Shown: positions 25,933-35,196, numbered from the stretch's first letter. The stretch: 64,000 nt of DNA from JAALLB01 sp017643495 (GCA_965216105.1 OZ244147.1:310001-374000); one strand, 5' to 3'. Numbers and translations: made by a program. The notes: generated from the letters alone by a model not told the origin.

Positions 25933-26817
25933 ATGGCAAGTCTGAAGGATCTCAGGAACCGCATAGCCTCGGTCAAGGCTACGCAAAAGATTACCAAGGC
26001 GATGCAGATGGTCGCTGCAGCGAAGTTGCGCAAGGCGCAATCAGCTGCTGAAGCTGCGCGTCCGTATTCCGAGCGCATGGCCAAGGTATTGGCAAATATT
26101 TCGTCGGCCATGGACGGGCGTGATGACGCGCCCGTACTGATGACGGGAACCGGGAAGGACGATACGCATCTTCTCGTGGTTGCCACTGCTGAGCGAGGAC
26201 TTTGTGGCGGCTTCAATTCGTCGATTGCTAGGCTGGCCCGTGACCGCGCCCGCAAGCTGCTTGCCGAAGGCAAGACCGTTAAGATTCTTTGTGTTGGCAA
26301 GAAAGGCTTTGATGCTCTGAAAATGGAGTTTCGCGAGCTTATCATCGACACGATTTCCTTCCGGGAAGTGAAGAATGTAGGGTTTGCTGAAGCCCAGCAG
26401 GTTGCCGACAAGGTGCTTGGAATGTTTGGTGAGGGCGAGTTTGACGTCTGCACGATATTCTATTCCGAGTTCAAGTCGGTCATCAGCCAGGTACCAACCG
26501 CACAGCAGATCATTCCTGCCAATGTCTCTGCAGAAGAGACCGAAGAAGAAGCCGGTGCGAGTGCCAATTACGAGTATGAGCCGGGCGAGGCTGAAATTCT
26601 CGATGACCTGTTGCCGCGTAATATTGCAGTGCAGATTTTCCGTGCAATTCTGGAGAATGCGGCTTCTGAGCAAGGTGCGCGCATGTCTGCCATGGACAAT
26701 GCGACACGAAATGCGGGTGAAATGATCGACAAGCTGACACTGAGCTTCAACCGTCAGCGTCAGGCTCAGATTACCAAAGAACTGATTGAAATTATTTCGG
26801 GCGCGGAAGCGCTCTAA
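25933..26817 (+). CDS. atpG: F1F0 ATP synthase subunit gamma
   Basis: 294-residue central-stalk subunit. N-terminal helix MASLKDLRNRIASVKATQKITKAMQMVAAAKL and C-terminal helix with MSAMDNATRNAGEMIDKL and NRQRQAQITKELIEI are diagnostic; the catch residues between are ordinary. An acidic insertion (ETEEEAGASANYEYEPGE, about 198-215) is moderately longer than in E. coli. Gap of 40 bp after atpA, 15 bp before atpD. Confidence 0.97.
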   Translation: MASLKDLRNRIASVKATQKITKAMQMVAAAKLRKAQSAAEAARPYSERMAKVLANISSAMDGRDDAPVLMTGTGKDDTHLLVVATAERGLCGGFNSSIARLARDRARKLLAEGKTVKILCVGKKGFDALKMEFRELIIDTISFREVKNVGFAEAQQVADKVLGMFGEGEFDVCTIFYSEFKSVISQVPTAQQIIPANVSAEETEEEAGASANYEYEPGEAEILDDLLPRNIAVQIFRAILENAASEQGARMSAMDNATRNAGEMIDKLTLSFNRQRQAQITKELIEIISGAEAL

Positions 26818-26832
26818 GCTGGAGAGTAGAAA

Positions 26833-28344
26833 ATGGCGAAAGCAGCATCATCGGCATCGGCCAAGAAAGCGCCTGCCAGAAAAACAGCAGCCAAGCGTGC
26901 ACCGGCCAAGAAGGCTTCTGCAGCAAAGGGTGCAACAGGCAAGATCGCCCAGGTCATTGGCGCGGTTGTTGACGTTCAGTTTACGGACCATCTGCCGGAA
27001 ATCCTGAACGCATTGGAAACCGACAATAACGGGCAGCGTCTGGTTCTGGAAGTTGCGCAGCATCTTGGTGAAAACACGGTTCGTGCCATTGCCATGGACT
27101 CAACCGAGGGTCTTGTGCGTGGCCAGGAAGTGGTTGACACCGGTGCTCCTATTTCGGTTCCTGTCGGGGATGAAACACTTGGCCGGATCATGAATGTGAT
27201 TGGTGAACCGGTGGATGATGCCGGTCCGATCAAGACCAAATCAACCCGTGCCATTCACGCTCAGGCTCCTGAATATGTGGAGCAGTCAACAGAATCTGAA
27301 ATCCTTGTAACAGGGATCAAGGTTGTGGACCTGCTTGCACCATACGCGAAAGGCGGCAAGATCGGCCTCTTCGGTGGTGCCGGCGTTGGCAAGACCGTTC
27401 TCATCATGGAATTGATCAACAATATCGCCAAGGCCCACGGTGGTTATTCGGTATTTGCCGGAGTGGGTGAGCGTACCCGTGAAGGGAACGACCTTTACTG
27501 GGAAATGGTTGAATCCGGCGTAAACAAGGAAGGCGGCGGCGAAGGCTCCAAGGCCGCACTCGTTTACGGTCAGATGAACGAGCCGCCAGGAGCCCGTGCC
27601 CGTGTTGCCCTTTCCGGTCTGACGATTGCGGAGGAATTCCGCGACCGTGGTCAGGATGTTCTGTTCTTCGTCGACAATATTTTCCGCTTTACACAGGCGG
27701 GTTCAGAGGTGTCCGCGCTTCTGGGCCGTATTCCTTCTGCGGTGGGCTATCAGCCTACGCTTGCTACCGACATGGGTGCAATGCAGGAGCGCATTACGAC
27801 AACAACCAAAGGTTCGATCACTTCTGTGCAAGCCATTTACGTGCCTGCGGATGACTTGACCGACCCGGCGCCAGCGACCTCATTCGCGCACCTTGATGCG
27901 ACAACGGTTCTTAACCGTTCAATCGCTGAAAAAGGTATTTATCCGGCTGTTGACCCGCTTGACTCCACGTCACGCATGCTTGACCCGATGATTGTTGGTG
28001 AAGAGCATTACGATGTCGCCCGTAAGGTGCAGGAAGTGCTTCAGCGCTACAAGGCCTTGCAGGACATCATTGCGATTCTCGGCATGGACGAGCTGTCAGA
28101 AGAGGACAAGTTGTCGGTCGCACGCGCACGCAAGATCGAGCGCTTCCTGTCCCAGCCGTTCTTTGTTGCGGAAGTCTTTACCGGGTCGCCCGGAAAGCTG
28201 GTTTCCCTCGAAGACACCATTTCAGGCTTCAAGGGTCTGGTTGAAGGTGAATACGACCATCTGCCGGAAGCTGCATTCTACATGGTTGGCTCAATGGACG
28301 AGGCCATGGAGAAGGCACAAAAACTGGCTGCTGAAGCTGCCTGA
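26833..28344 (+). CDS. atpD: F1F0 ATP synthase subunit beta with Lys/Ala-rich N-terminal extension
   Basis: 503-residue catalytic subunit. P-loop GGAGVGKT at 181-188, GERTREGND, and the signature PSAVGYQPTL are intact. The first 36 residues are a low-complexity Ala/Lys stretch (repeats of KKAPA, KRAPAKK) before the normal start GKIAQVIGAVVDVQF; many Hyphomicrobiales AtpD proteins carry such a histone H1-like tail. Preceded by GGAGAG. The tail is probably disordered and outside the hexamer; its role is unknown. Confidence 0.97.
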   Translation: MAKAASSASAKKAPARKTAAKRAPAKKASAAKGATGKIAQVIGAVVDVQFTDHLPEILNALETDNNGQRLVLEVAQHLGENTVRAIAMDSTEGLVRGQEVVDTGAPISVPVGDETLGRIMNVIGEPVDDAGPIKTKSTRAIHAQAPEYVEQSTESEILVTGIKVVDLLAPYAKGGKIGLFGGAGVGKTVLIMELINNIAKAHGGYSVFAGVGERTREGNDLYWEMVESGVNKEGGGEGSKAALVYGQMNEPPGARARVALSGLTIAEEFRDRGQDVLFFVDNIFRFTQAGSEVSALLGRIPSAVGYQPTLATDMGAMQERITTTTKGSITSVQAIYVPADDLTDPAPATSFAHLDATTVLNRSIAEKGIYPAVDPLDSTSRMLDPMIVGEEHYDVARKVQEVLQRYKALQDIIAILGMDELSEEDKLSVARARKIERFLSQPFFVAEVFTGSPGKLVSLEDTISGFKGLVEGEYDHLPEAAFYMVGSMDEAMEKAQKLAAEAA

Positions 28345-28412
28345 TATTGAAAGAACATGCGCTTCGCTTCCACATTGAGGCGGAGTGCTCTTGAGGCTTG
28401 AGGATAACGGAA

Positions 28413-28826
28413 ATGTCATTCCAATTCGAACTGGTTGCACCCGAAGCGCTGATCCTGTCCGGTGAGGCCGAACAGGTGGTTGTTCCTGGCGTCGAAGGCT
28501 ATTTTACCGTTCTGGCCGATCATGCACCCTTCATGTCAACCGTGAAGCCCGGCATCATTGATGTACAACTAGAAGACGGAACAAAGAAATCCGTTTTTGT
28601 TCGTGGTGGATTTGCTGACGTGTCGCCCGATGGTTTGACCGTTCTGGCTGAGCATGCTGTTTTTGTCGATGATTTCGATCTTGAAGCACACGAGAAAGAA
28701 ATTGAGGAAGCAAGAGAGGCGCATGCCAAGGCTGAGCCTCATGAGCGTGAAGAAGCTGCGAACCTTTTGGCAGATCTTGAAGACAGCCTGACGGCTATCC
28801 GTCATGCCAAGGGACTGGTTCATTAA
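28413..28826 (+). CDS. atpC: F1F0 ATP synthase subunit epsilon
   Basis: 137-residue epsilon subunit, which couples the rotor to F1 and inhibits reverse hydrolysis. N-terminal beta sandwich (FQFELVAPEALILSG, VPGVEGYFTVLADHAPFMS) and a C-terminal helical pair (EKEIEEAREAHAKAEPHEREEAANLL). ATG at 28413 with GAGGATAACGG upstream preferred over a TTG at 28398. End of the atp operon; a terminator follows at 28890. Confidence 0.95.
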   Translation: MSFQFELVAPEALILSGEAEQVVVPGVEGYFTVLADHAPFMSTVKPGIIDVQLEDGTKKSVFVRGGFADVSPDGLTVLAEHAVFVDDFDLEAHEKEIEEAREAHAKAEPHEREEAANLLADLEDSLTAIRHAKGLVH

Positions 28827-28889
28827 TTGCCTGCAAGGCAATGATTTTTCTGAATTCCAATTCTGCAAATTACTGATGGTTGATTGTTG

Positions 28890-28918
28890 GCCCGCTGCAT
28901 TTTTTGTGGCGGGTTTTT
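28890..28918 (+). terminator. Rho-independent terminator of atpHAGDC
   Basis: Stem CCCGC (28891-28895) with GCGGG (28909-28913), loop of 13 bases, then TTTTT. Lies about 65 bp after the atpC stop. Confidence 0.65.
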
Positions 28919-29049
28919 GGCATTCCAATACCTCTTTTGGCGTTTGTATTTTCACGGTTGGCTTCAAGTGAAAGTGATGCAAAAATTGCACCGGTATAGA
29001 ATATTTTTAGCAGCAGACTGCAGCATCAAAACGTTTTACTACTTTCTTA

Positions 29050-29139
29050 CAGCTTCCGGTCACGGGAAAATGAGCACTCCCAAAAGGCTCAATATCCACG
29101 TATCTCCTCCAAGTAACGCGACCCTGTGACCGGAAGCTG
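29050..29139. repeat. 90-bp element with 14-bp perfect terminal inverted repeats
   Basis: CAGCTTCCGGTCAC at 29050-29063 and its exact complement GTGACCGGAAGCTG at 29126-29139; adding one bulged T extends the match by three bases each side inwards (to 29066 and from 29122). The middle 55 bp do not pair. No target-site duplication is visible at the edges and no reading frame lies inside. Could be a small mobile element remnant, a structured RNA, or a pair of operator sites upstream of phoX. Confidence 0.5.
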
Positions 29140-29200
29140 ACCAATTCCCCAAATAATCCTCAGCCGTTATATCAGAACCTCGTTCCGCTGGTTTGATACC

Positions 29201-29218
29201 TTGTTACCTGTTTGTCAT
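29201..29218 (+). promoter_or_regulatory. Candidate Pho box upstream of phoX
   Basis: TTGTTAC (29201-29207), four bases, then TTGTCAT (29212-29218): two 7-mers on an 11-bp repeat like the PhoB consensus CTGTCAT-N4-CTGTCAT (second copy 6 of 7, first 4 of 7). It sits 48 bp before the phoX ATG, which codes for a classic phosphate-starvation enzyme. Confidence 0.45.
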
Positions 29219-29265
29219 GCCGGATTGATATGTGAATTCCGTCATAATAGCTGCAGGTAAAACCA

Positions 29266-31161
29266 ATGGAAAAACAAACACATCACAATCTCTCATTCGA
29301 CCAATTCGATGAGAAGATGAACCCGCGCCCCGAGTATAGCGAGTTTGACGGCGTGGTAGAAAAAGCGATTGCAAGAAGAGGATTCTTGCAAGGTATTCTG
29401 GCTGTGGGAGCCGGTACCTTTGTTGCCGGTATGGCAACACAAGGTGTCCGGGTTGCTGCGGCAGCCGACCGTTTCGGCTTCAAGGCGGTGGAAGCCAACA
29501 GCCTGGATACAATTACTGTTCCTGAAGGATACAAATGGGAGGTTCTGGCAAAGTGGGGAGACCCGCTGTTTGAAAACTCGATACCGTTTGATGAAGAAAG
29601 CCGCGGTACTTCCGAAAGCCAGGCACTGGCCATCGGGGATAACAATGATGGCATGGATTTTTTCTCGAAAGCAGGGCGCAATGTCTTTGTAGTAAACAAT
29701 GAATATGTGAACCGCGATATCATTTTCGGCAATCGTGAGTCGGGTAAACCGGAAACCGATGATGATGTGCTTAAAGGCAAGCTTGGTCATGGCGTCACGG
29801 TGATGGAAATCATCCGCAACAATGGAAAGTGGGAAGTCGTAAAAGGCTCCGACCTTAACCGCCGGATAACGCCTGATACTGAAATGGCACTTACCGGACC
29901 AGCAGCAGGGCACGATCTGTTGAAGACATCCGCTGACCCAGAAGGCAGAACTGCTCTTGGTACCTGGAACAATTGCGGAAATGGTCGCACACCTTGGGGT
30001 ACGTATCTCGCCTGCGAAGAAAACTTCAATGGATACTTCTCATCAAGCGAGGAGAATTTCGAGAAAACTGCGGACCAAAAACGTTACGGTCTTTCCAATG
30101 AAGACTGGGGTTATGGCTGGTCACGTATTGATGACCGGTTTGACATGGCAAAGGAGCCCAATGAACCCAATCGTGCCGGGTATGTCGTGGAAATCAATCC
30201 GTTTGATCCTGCGTCAAAACCAAGAAAACTTACAGCGCTTGGGCGCTTCAAGCATGAAAATGCAGAAGTGGTGCTCGCATCAAACGGGCAGGTTGTTGTC
30301 TATATGGGCGATGATGAGCGCGGGGAGTTTATCTACCGGTTTGTAAGCTCCGGCAAGTTCTCGGCGGGCGGAGACAATTCCTCCCTTCTCGAGGATGGCA
30401 AGCTTTATGCAGCAAAATTCAATGACGACCAGACCGGAGAGTGGCGGGAATTGAACCCGGAAACCACAGGCATGGCTTCACAGGCCGAGGTGTGTGTCCG
30501 TACACGCCAGGCAGCGTCAGCCGTTCAGGCCACGACCATGGACCGGCCGGAGTGGGTTGCAAGCAATCCGAACAAGGCTGAAGTGTATTGTGCTTTGACC
30601 AACAACAAGAACCGGGGCATCAAACCAAATGCAGGGGGTGATGCAACACCGGCTGCAGGACCGAACCCGCGACCTGCCAACAATTACGGACAGATCGTGA
30701 GATGGGTTCCGGAAAATGGTGATCACTTGTCCGACAAGTTTGCATGGGACTTGTTTGTTTTGGCTGGGAATCCGGGTGTTCACTCCGATGCGCTTGCCGG
30801 TTCTGCCAATGTTACACCAGCCAACATGTTTAACTCACCTGACGGTATTTCATTCGACAGTAATGGCTTCCTCTGGATCCAGACAGACGGAAAATATTCC
30901 AATGAAGGTGATTTTGCAGGCATGGGCAATAACCAGATGCTTGTCGGGGATACGGAAACAGGAGAAATCCGCCGCTTCCTGGTCGGCCCAAAGGAATGTG
31001 AGGTTACCGGAGCAGCCTGGAGCCCGGATCGGCGCTCCATGTTTGTTGGCATTCAGCACCCTGGAGAAGACGGAAACAGCCATTGGCCAGATGGCGGCAA
31101 TTCGGTTCCCAAGTCCGCAATCATTATTGTCGAAAGAGAAGATGGCGGCTTGATGGGTTGA
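29266..31161 (+). CDS. phoX: Alkaline phosphatase PhoX
   Basis: 631-residue calcium/iron-dependent alkaline phosphatase of the PhoX (DUF839) family, exported folded by Tat to release phosphate from organic esters. The Tat signal is internal to a long leader: ARRGFLQG with the Arg pair at 37-38, then the hydrophobic part to about residue 60 (probable cut near VAAAA). Family motifs include GYKWEVLAKWGDP, NCGNGRTPWGTYLACEENFNGYF and FNSPDGISFDSNGFLW. An ordered start at the ATG 29266 keeps the usual leader. Paired with phoD downstream; possible Pho box upstream. Confidence 0.93.
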   Translation: MEKQTHHNLSFDQFDEKMNPRPEYSEFDGVVEKAIARRGFLQGILAVGAGTFVAGMATQGVRVAAAADRFGFKAVEANSLDTITVPEGYKWEVLAKWGDPLFENSIPFDEESRGTSESQALAIGDNNDGMDFFSKAGRNVFVVNNEYVNRDIIFGNRESGKPETDDDVLKGKLGHGVTVMEIIRNNGKWEVVKGSDLNRRITPDTEMALTGPAAGHDLLKTSADPEGRTALGTWNNCGNGRTPWGTYLACEENFNGYFSSSEENFEKTADQKRYGLSNEDWGYGWSRIDDRFDMAKEPNEPNRAGYVVEINPFDPASKPRKLTALGRFKHENAEVVLASNGQVVVYMGDDERGEFIYRFVSSGKFSAGGDNSSLLEDGKLYAAKFNDDQTGEWRELNPETTGMASQAEVCVRTRQAASAVQATTMDRPEWVASNPNKAEVYCALTNNKNRGIKPNAGGDATPAAGPNPRPANNYGQIVRWVPENGDHLSDKFAWDLFVLAGNPGVHSDALAGSANVTPANMFNSPDGISFDSNGFLWIQTDGKYSNEGDFAGMGNNQMLVGDTETGEIRRFLVGPKECEVTGAAWSPDRRSMFVGIQHPGEDGNSHWPDGGNSVPKSAIIIVEREDGGLMG

Positions 31162-31208
31162 TACCAATCAGCCATTCCGGTGATTGTACTGGATGATCAA
31201 ACATCAAG

Positions 31209-31234
31209 AGGGGCGTTCGTAACGCCCCTTTTTT
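31209..31234 (+). terminator. Rho-independent terminator after phoX
   Basis: Perfect 9-bp stem AGGGGCGTT-CGT-AACGCCCCT (31209-31229) followed by a run of Ts. It lies 48 bp after the phoX stop, so phoD probably has its own promoter. Confidence 0.85.
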
Positions 31235-31370
31235 CTTGCGCTTCTGCCCCCCTTTCCAGACATTCAAACGTCATGAAAGCGATGGCAAACTGACACAGGA
31301 ATGCAGTCGTTCTGTCAAAAGCCTGCTGTAGGCAGGGGTGGCAATATTTGCCCTATACAGGAGAGGATTT

Positions 31371-32939
31371 ATGAAAATCAGTGCTGCACTTTCCCGTCGC
31401 CGTTTTGTAGCTGCGACAGGCGCTACCGGTTTGCTAGCCGCATCCGGTCTTGCCATGCCAACCATTTCCAGAGCTTCATCACGCCCGGTATTTACTCACG
31501 GCGTACAATCCGGTGATGTCGATACATCAAGCGGGGTCGTATGGACACGGGTTGACCGCCCCGCTCAGGTCCATTTCGAAATTTCCACTACTGAAAGTTT
31601 CAAGAATTCGACGAAGCTTCCGCCATTGAACGCGTTGCCAGGTTCCGACTTCTCCGTGAAACGCCTGCTTGATGACCTTGCTGCGGACCAGACCGTGTTC
31701 TATCGCCTGCAAGCTCACGATCTTGGTGACGTCAATGCAGTTTCCGAGCCATTAACAGGCCAGTTCAAGACAGCCCCTACATCACGTCGCGACATTCGGT
31801 TTGCGTGGTCCGGGGACACAGCAGGTCAGGGATGGGGCATTGATGATCAGGGAATGGCCACCTATGCCACGATGAATATGCATGAACCCGATTTTTTCAT
31901 TCATTCCGGTGACACGATCTACGCAGACGGGCCAATGCAGGATGAGGTGGATCTGAAAGACGGTACCGTATGGAAAAACCGCGTCCTGATCGATGAAAAG
32001 AGAAAAGTGGCCGAGACACTTGATGAGTTCCGTGGCCAGTGGAAATACAATCTCATGGATGAGCATTTGCGTAGCATGAACGCATCTGTTCCAACCTTTT
32101 TCCAATGGGATGATCATGAAGTGGTCAACAACTGGTCGTCGGCAAAGGATCTCTTGTCTGATGACAGGTATACAGAAAAATCGATCCACGTATTGCAGGC
32201 GCGAGCGGCTCAGGCATTCCATGAAATGACGCCGATCCGCTACACGCCGGCAGAGCCGGGTCGTGTCTATCGCAAGATTGCATACGGACCACTTCTTGAT
32301 GTCTTCTTCCTGGATCTTCGTTCCTATCGCGGCCCCAATTCCGACGGGTTGGCAACGGAAGGTGACAAGACACGGCTGCTTGGCGCACAACAGATTGCAT
32401 GGCTCAAGCGGGAGCTTGCAAACTCGAAAGCCACCTGGAAGGTCATTGCCTCCGACATGCCGATCGGTCTTGTTGTCGGCAACCCCTCGAAAGGTGACGG
32501 AGAAGCAGTGGCAAACGGTGAAAACGGCTCGCCAAAGGGTCGTGAACTCGAGTTTGCAGACCTGTTGCGCTTCATCAAGTCTGCCGGCATCGATAATACT
32601 GTATGGTTCACCGCTGATGTTCATTACACAGCCGCCCATTATTACGATCCGAACAAGGCGCAATTCCAGGATTTCAATCCGTTCTGGGAATTCGTGTCAG
32701 GCCCGCTTCATGCCGGAACCTTCGGACCGAATGCACTCGACAATACGTTCGGGCCGGAAATCAAATATGTGAAGTCACCTACCGAGGAACAGGGTGTGAA
32801 CCTGCCGCCTTCAATGGGTCTGCAGTTCTTCGGGCTGGTGGATATTGATGGTAATACAGAACAGATGACTGTACGGCTGATGGACCGTGCCGACGAGGAA
32901 TTGTACAGCATCACGCTTGACCCGAAGCGTACTGCCTGA
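31371..32939 (+). CDS. phoD: Alkaline phosphatase/phosphodiesterase PhoD
   Basis: 522-residue PhoD-family metallophosphatase, exported by Tat (SRRRF at 8-12, hydrophobic AATGATGLLAASGLA). Metal-site motifs are visible: SGDTAGQGW, HSGDTIYADGP, FQWDDHEVVNNW, FLDLRSYRGPN and the later WFTADVHYTAAHYYDP. It hydrolyses phosphomono- and diesters. ATG at 31371 follows CAGGAGAGG; an upstream in-frame ATG at 31338 lies in the leader. Upstream CTGTCAA-N4-CTGCTGT (31312-31329) may be a weak Pho box. Hairpin at 32960-32984 follows the stop. Confidence 0.93.
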   Translation: MKISAALSRRRFVAATGATGLLAASGLAMPTISRASSRPVFTHGVQSGDVDTSSGVVWTRVDRPAQVHFEISTTESFKNSTKLPPLNALPGSDFSVKRLLDDLAADQTVFYRLQAHDLGDVNAVSEPLTGQFKTAPTSRRDIRFAWSGDTAGQGWGIDDQGMATYATMNMHEPDFFIHSGDTIYADGPMQDEVDLKDGTVWKNRVLIDEKRKVAETLDEFRGQWKYNLMDEHLRSMNASVPTFFQWDDHEVVNNWSSAKDLLSDDRYTEKSIHVLQARAAQAFHEMTPIRYTPAEPGRVYRKIAYGPLLDVFFLDLRSYRGPNSDGLATEGDKTRLLGAQQIAWLKRELANSKATWKVIASDMPIGLVVGNPSKGDGEAVANGENGSPKGRELEFADLLRFIKSAGIDNTVWFTADVHYTAAHYYDPNKAQFQDFNPFWEFVSGPLHAGTFGPNALDNTFGPEIKYVKSPTEEQGVNLPPSMGLQFFGLVDIDGNTEQMTVRLMDRADEELYSITLDPKRTA

Positions 32940-32959
32940 ATCCCGGTCTTCAACAACAG

Positions 32960-32984
32960 CTCATCCCGCAGATTGCGGGGTGAG
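32960..32984. terminator. Hairpin between convergent phoD and thioesterase genes
   Basis: CTCATCCCGCA-GAT-TGCGGGGTGAG forms an 11-bp stem with one G-T pair and a 3-base loop, 20 bp after phoD and 13 bp before the end of the thioesterase gene. No long T run; probably a bidirectional stop or mRNA end stabiliser. Confidence 0.5.
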
Positions 32985-32997
32985 GCCTGCTTGTCAC

Positions 32998-33471
32998 TCA
33001 GGTATCTTCACGTACATCCTTGCGGTCACGTACTGCCATGAGAGTGGCAGTCATGCTGGCGACCAGTTTCTCGTCGCCGCCATCTCGCTGAGCGTAGGCC
33101 CGGCCCTCGCAGACGCTGAGTGTTTGGCCATTCTTGACAACATCAGCTGCAAACCTGAAACGGCTGCCTGCTGCAGGTGCCATCAGGTTGGTCTTGAACT
33201 CAACTGTCAGTACGGCGGAACTTTCATCCATCAATGAAAAGGCAGCATAACCACAGGCGCTATCAAGCCCGGTGGTTATTATTCCGGCATGAATGAAACC
33301 GTGCTGCTGGGTCAGCTGTGTCGAAAAAGGCATCGCCAGCACCACGTGCCCCGGCTTGACACTTTCGATACTGATGCCAAGTGTCTTCATGGCCTCTTGT
33401 TTGGCGAAGCTTGAACGTACGCGATCCGTGAAATTTGCAGTGCGCGGCTCAAAAGCCGGGAACGAACTCAA
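32998..33471 (-). CDS. PaaI-family hotdog thioesterase
   Basis: 157-residue hotdog-fold acyl-CoA thioesterase. The family signature QQHGFIHAGIITTGLDSACGYAAFS spans the active-site His and the Asp that activates water; the strand VLTVEFKTNLMAPA follows. Its ATG overlaps the fadD stop by four bases, so it is made with the acyl-CoA ligase and may recycle CoA or remove off-path acyl-CoAs. Minus strand, convergent with phoD. Confidence 0.88.
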   Translation of the reverse strand: MSSFPAFEPRTANFTDRVRSSFAKQEAMKTLGISIESVKPGHVVLAMPFSTQLTQQHGFIHAGIITTGLDSACGYAAFSLMDESSAVLTVEFKTNLMAPAAGSRFRFAADVVKNGQTLSVCEGRAYAQRDGGDEKLVASMTATLMAVRDRKDVREDT

Positions 33472-35132
33472 TCCCGCAACTCACGCCGCAAAATCTTGCC
33501 AACATTGGTTTTGGGCAGTTCGTCACGGAATTCCACATGAACGGGTCTTTTGTAGTTCGTCAGGCCCTTTTTGCACCAGTCTTTGACGTCCTGTTCAGAC
33601 AAGCTGTCAGAAGACCTTACGACAAAGAGTTTTACCACTTCCCCGGAATGCTCATCCGGAACGCCAACCGCTGCAGCTTCCACAATGTCCTCATGGGCAA
33701 CTGCATATTCCTCAATCTCGTTGGGATAGACATTGAAGCCGGAAACAAGAATCATGTCTTTCTTCCGGTCGACAATCTTGACCTGCCCCTTTTCGTTCAT
33801 GAAGCCCATGTCACCCGATTTGAAGAAGCCGTCCTTGGTCATGACTTGTGCCGTTTCCTTGGGGCGGTTCCAGTAACCGGTCATGACTTGCGGGCCGCGG
33901 ATACAGATTTCACCCACTTCACCGAGCTTCACGTCTTTTCCGTCATCGTCGCGAATGGCGATGTCTGTCGAGGGGAGGGGCACTCCGATTGTACCGGTGA
34001 AGCCTGAAATGTTGAACGGGTTGGCGGTGGCCACCGGCGATGTCTCCGACAATCCGTAACCTTCTGCAATGTCACAACCTGTAACCTGCTTCCAGCGTTC
34101 TGCAACCGGTTGCTGAACCGCCATGCCGCCGCCAAGAGTGAGCCGAAGTGCGCTGAAATCAAGTTTGCGGAAATCGCTATTGTTCAAAAGCGCATTGAAC
34201 AGCGTGTTGAGGCCCGGAAGGACATTGAACTGCCATTTGCCCAGTTCCTTCACAAAACCTGGAATATCACGTGGGTTGGGAATCAGCACATTGTGAGCGC
34301 CCTGACGCATGCCCATGATCATGTTCACGGTCAGCGCAAAGATATGATAGAGCGGCAGGGCACAGATATAGAGCGGGTTGGGCGCAACCTCTATAGCTTT
34401 GAGCCATTCGTCATTCTGGGCAGCATTGGAAAGAACATTGCTGTTGGAAAGGGCGGCCCCCTTAGAGACGCCGGTTGTGCCACCGGTATATTGAAGGAAG
34501 GCGATGTCATCATGGCTGGTTTGTTCGGGTGTGAAACTGCCCGTGTTTTCGATAACCGATTTGAAGGAATGATGGCCGGGAAGATTGTATCCGGGCACCA
34601 TTTTTTTCACTTTCCGAACGACGAAATTGACGATCATTCCCTTGAGGGTTCCGAGCATGTCACCCATGCTGGTCACCACGACATGCTCAACACCAACCTT
34701 GTCTTTCACCGCTTCGTATGTGTGGGCAAAATTTTCAACGACGAACAGTGCTTTCGCGCCGGAATCATTCAGCTGGTGCTCAAGTTCGCGGGGAGTGTAA
34801 AGCGGGTTCACATTAACGACCGTCATGCCGGCCCGAAGAATTGCAGGAAGAATGACCGTGTATTGGAGGATGTTCGGCATCATGATGGCGACACGATCAC
34901 CTTTCTGCAGTCCGCTTGACTGCAGCCATGCCCCAACGCGGTTGGAATACTCGGATATGTCCGAGTAAGTCAGGGTCTTTCCCATGCAGGTAAAGGCCGG
35001 TCGCGAAGCGTTTTCCTTGCAGCTTTCAGTGATCAGATCAGCAACGGAACTGTATTTCAGTGGTGCAATTTCGTGGGCAACTCCCTTCGGATAGGAGTCG
35101 AGCCAAACCCGGTTAATTTTCTTCTTTGCCAT
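33468..35132 (-). CDS. fadD: Long-chain-fatty-acid-CoA ligase
   Basis: 554-residue ANL-family adenylating enzyme activating fatty acids to acyl-CoA. ATP motif YTGGTTGVSKGA, A5 region EGYGLSETSP, and the hinge and C-terminal domain with DRKKDMILVSGFNVYPNEIE and KTNVGKILRREL carrying the catalytic Lys. Full length. ATG at 35132 with GGGAGGG upstream. The palindrome at 35197-35212 suggests control with fatty-acid or branched-chain catabolism genes. First gene of the fadD-thioesterase pair. Confidence 0.93.
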   Translation of the reverse strand: MAKKKINRVWLDSYPKGVAHEIAPLKYSSVADLITESCKENASRPAFTCMGKTLTYSDISEYSNRVGAWLQSSGLQKGDRVAIMMPNILQYTVILPAILRAGMTVVNVNPLYTPRELEHQLNDSGAKALFVVENFAHTYEAVKDKVGVEHVVVTSMGDMLGTLKGMIVNFVVRKVKKMVPGYNLPGHHSFKSVIENTGSFTPEQTSHDDIAFLQYTGGTTGVSKGAALSNSNVLSNAAQNDEWLKAIEVAPNPLYICALPLYHIFALTVNMIMGMRQGAHNVLIPNPRDIPGFVKELGKWQFNVLPGLNTLFNALLNNSDFRKLDFSALRLTLGGGMAVQQPVAERWKQVTGCDIAEGYGLSETSPVATANPFNISGFTGTIGVPLPSTDIAIRDDDGKDVKLGEVGEICIRGPQVMTGYWNRPKETAQVMTKDGFFKSGDMGFMNEKGQVKIVDRKKDMILVSGFNVYPNEIEEYAVAHEDIVEAAAVGVPDEHSGEVVKLFVVRSSDSLSEQDVKDWCKKGLTNYKRPVHVEFRDELPKTNVGKILRRELRD

Positions 35133-35196
35133 ATTATCCCTCCCTGAGCCCCAAACTCTCTCCCGGGGCTGTAACGTTCGGTGAATGTATGGTTGA

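Larger units (their letters stand above)
28827..29265. other. Non-coding interval between the atp operon and phoX
   Basis: 439 bp with no supported gene. In order it holds the atpC terminator (28890-28918), an AT-rich stretch, a 90-bp element bounded by inverted repeats (29050-29139) and a candidate Pho box (29201-29218) ahead of phoX. Confidence 0.7.

Noticed and set aside
31782..32663. 293-residue minus-strand frame opposite phoD
   Set aside because: Shadow of PhoD; no domain and poor composition.
34110..34919. 269-residue plus-strand frame opposite fadD
   Set aside because: Shadow of FadD; His-rich, no domain.
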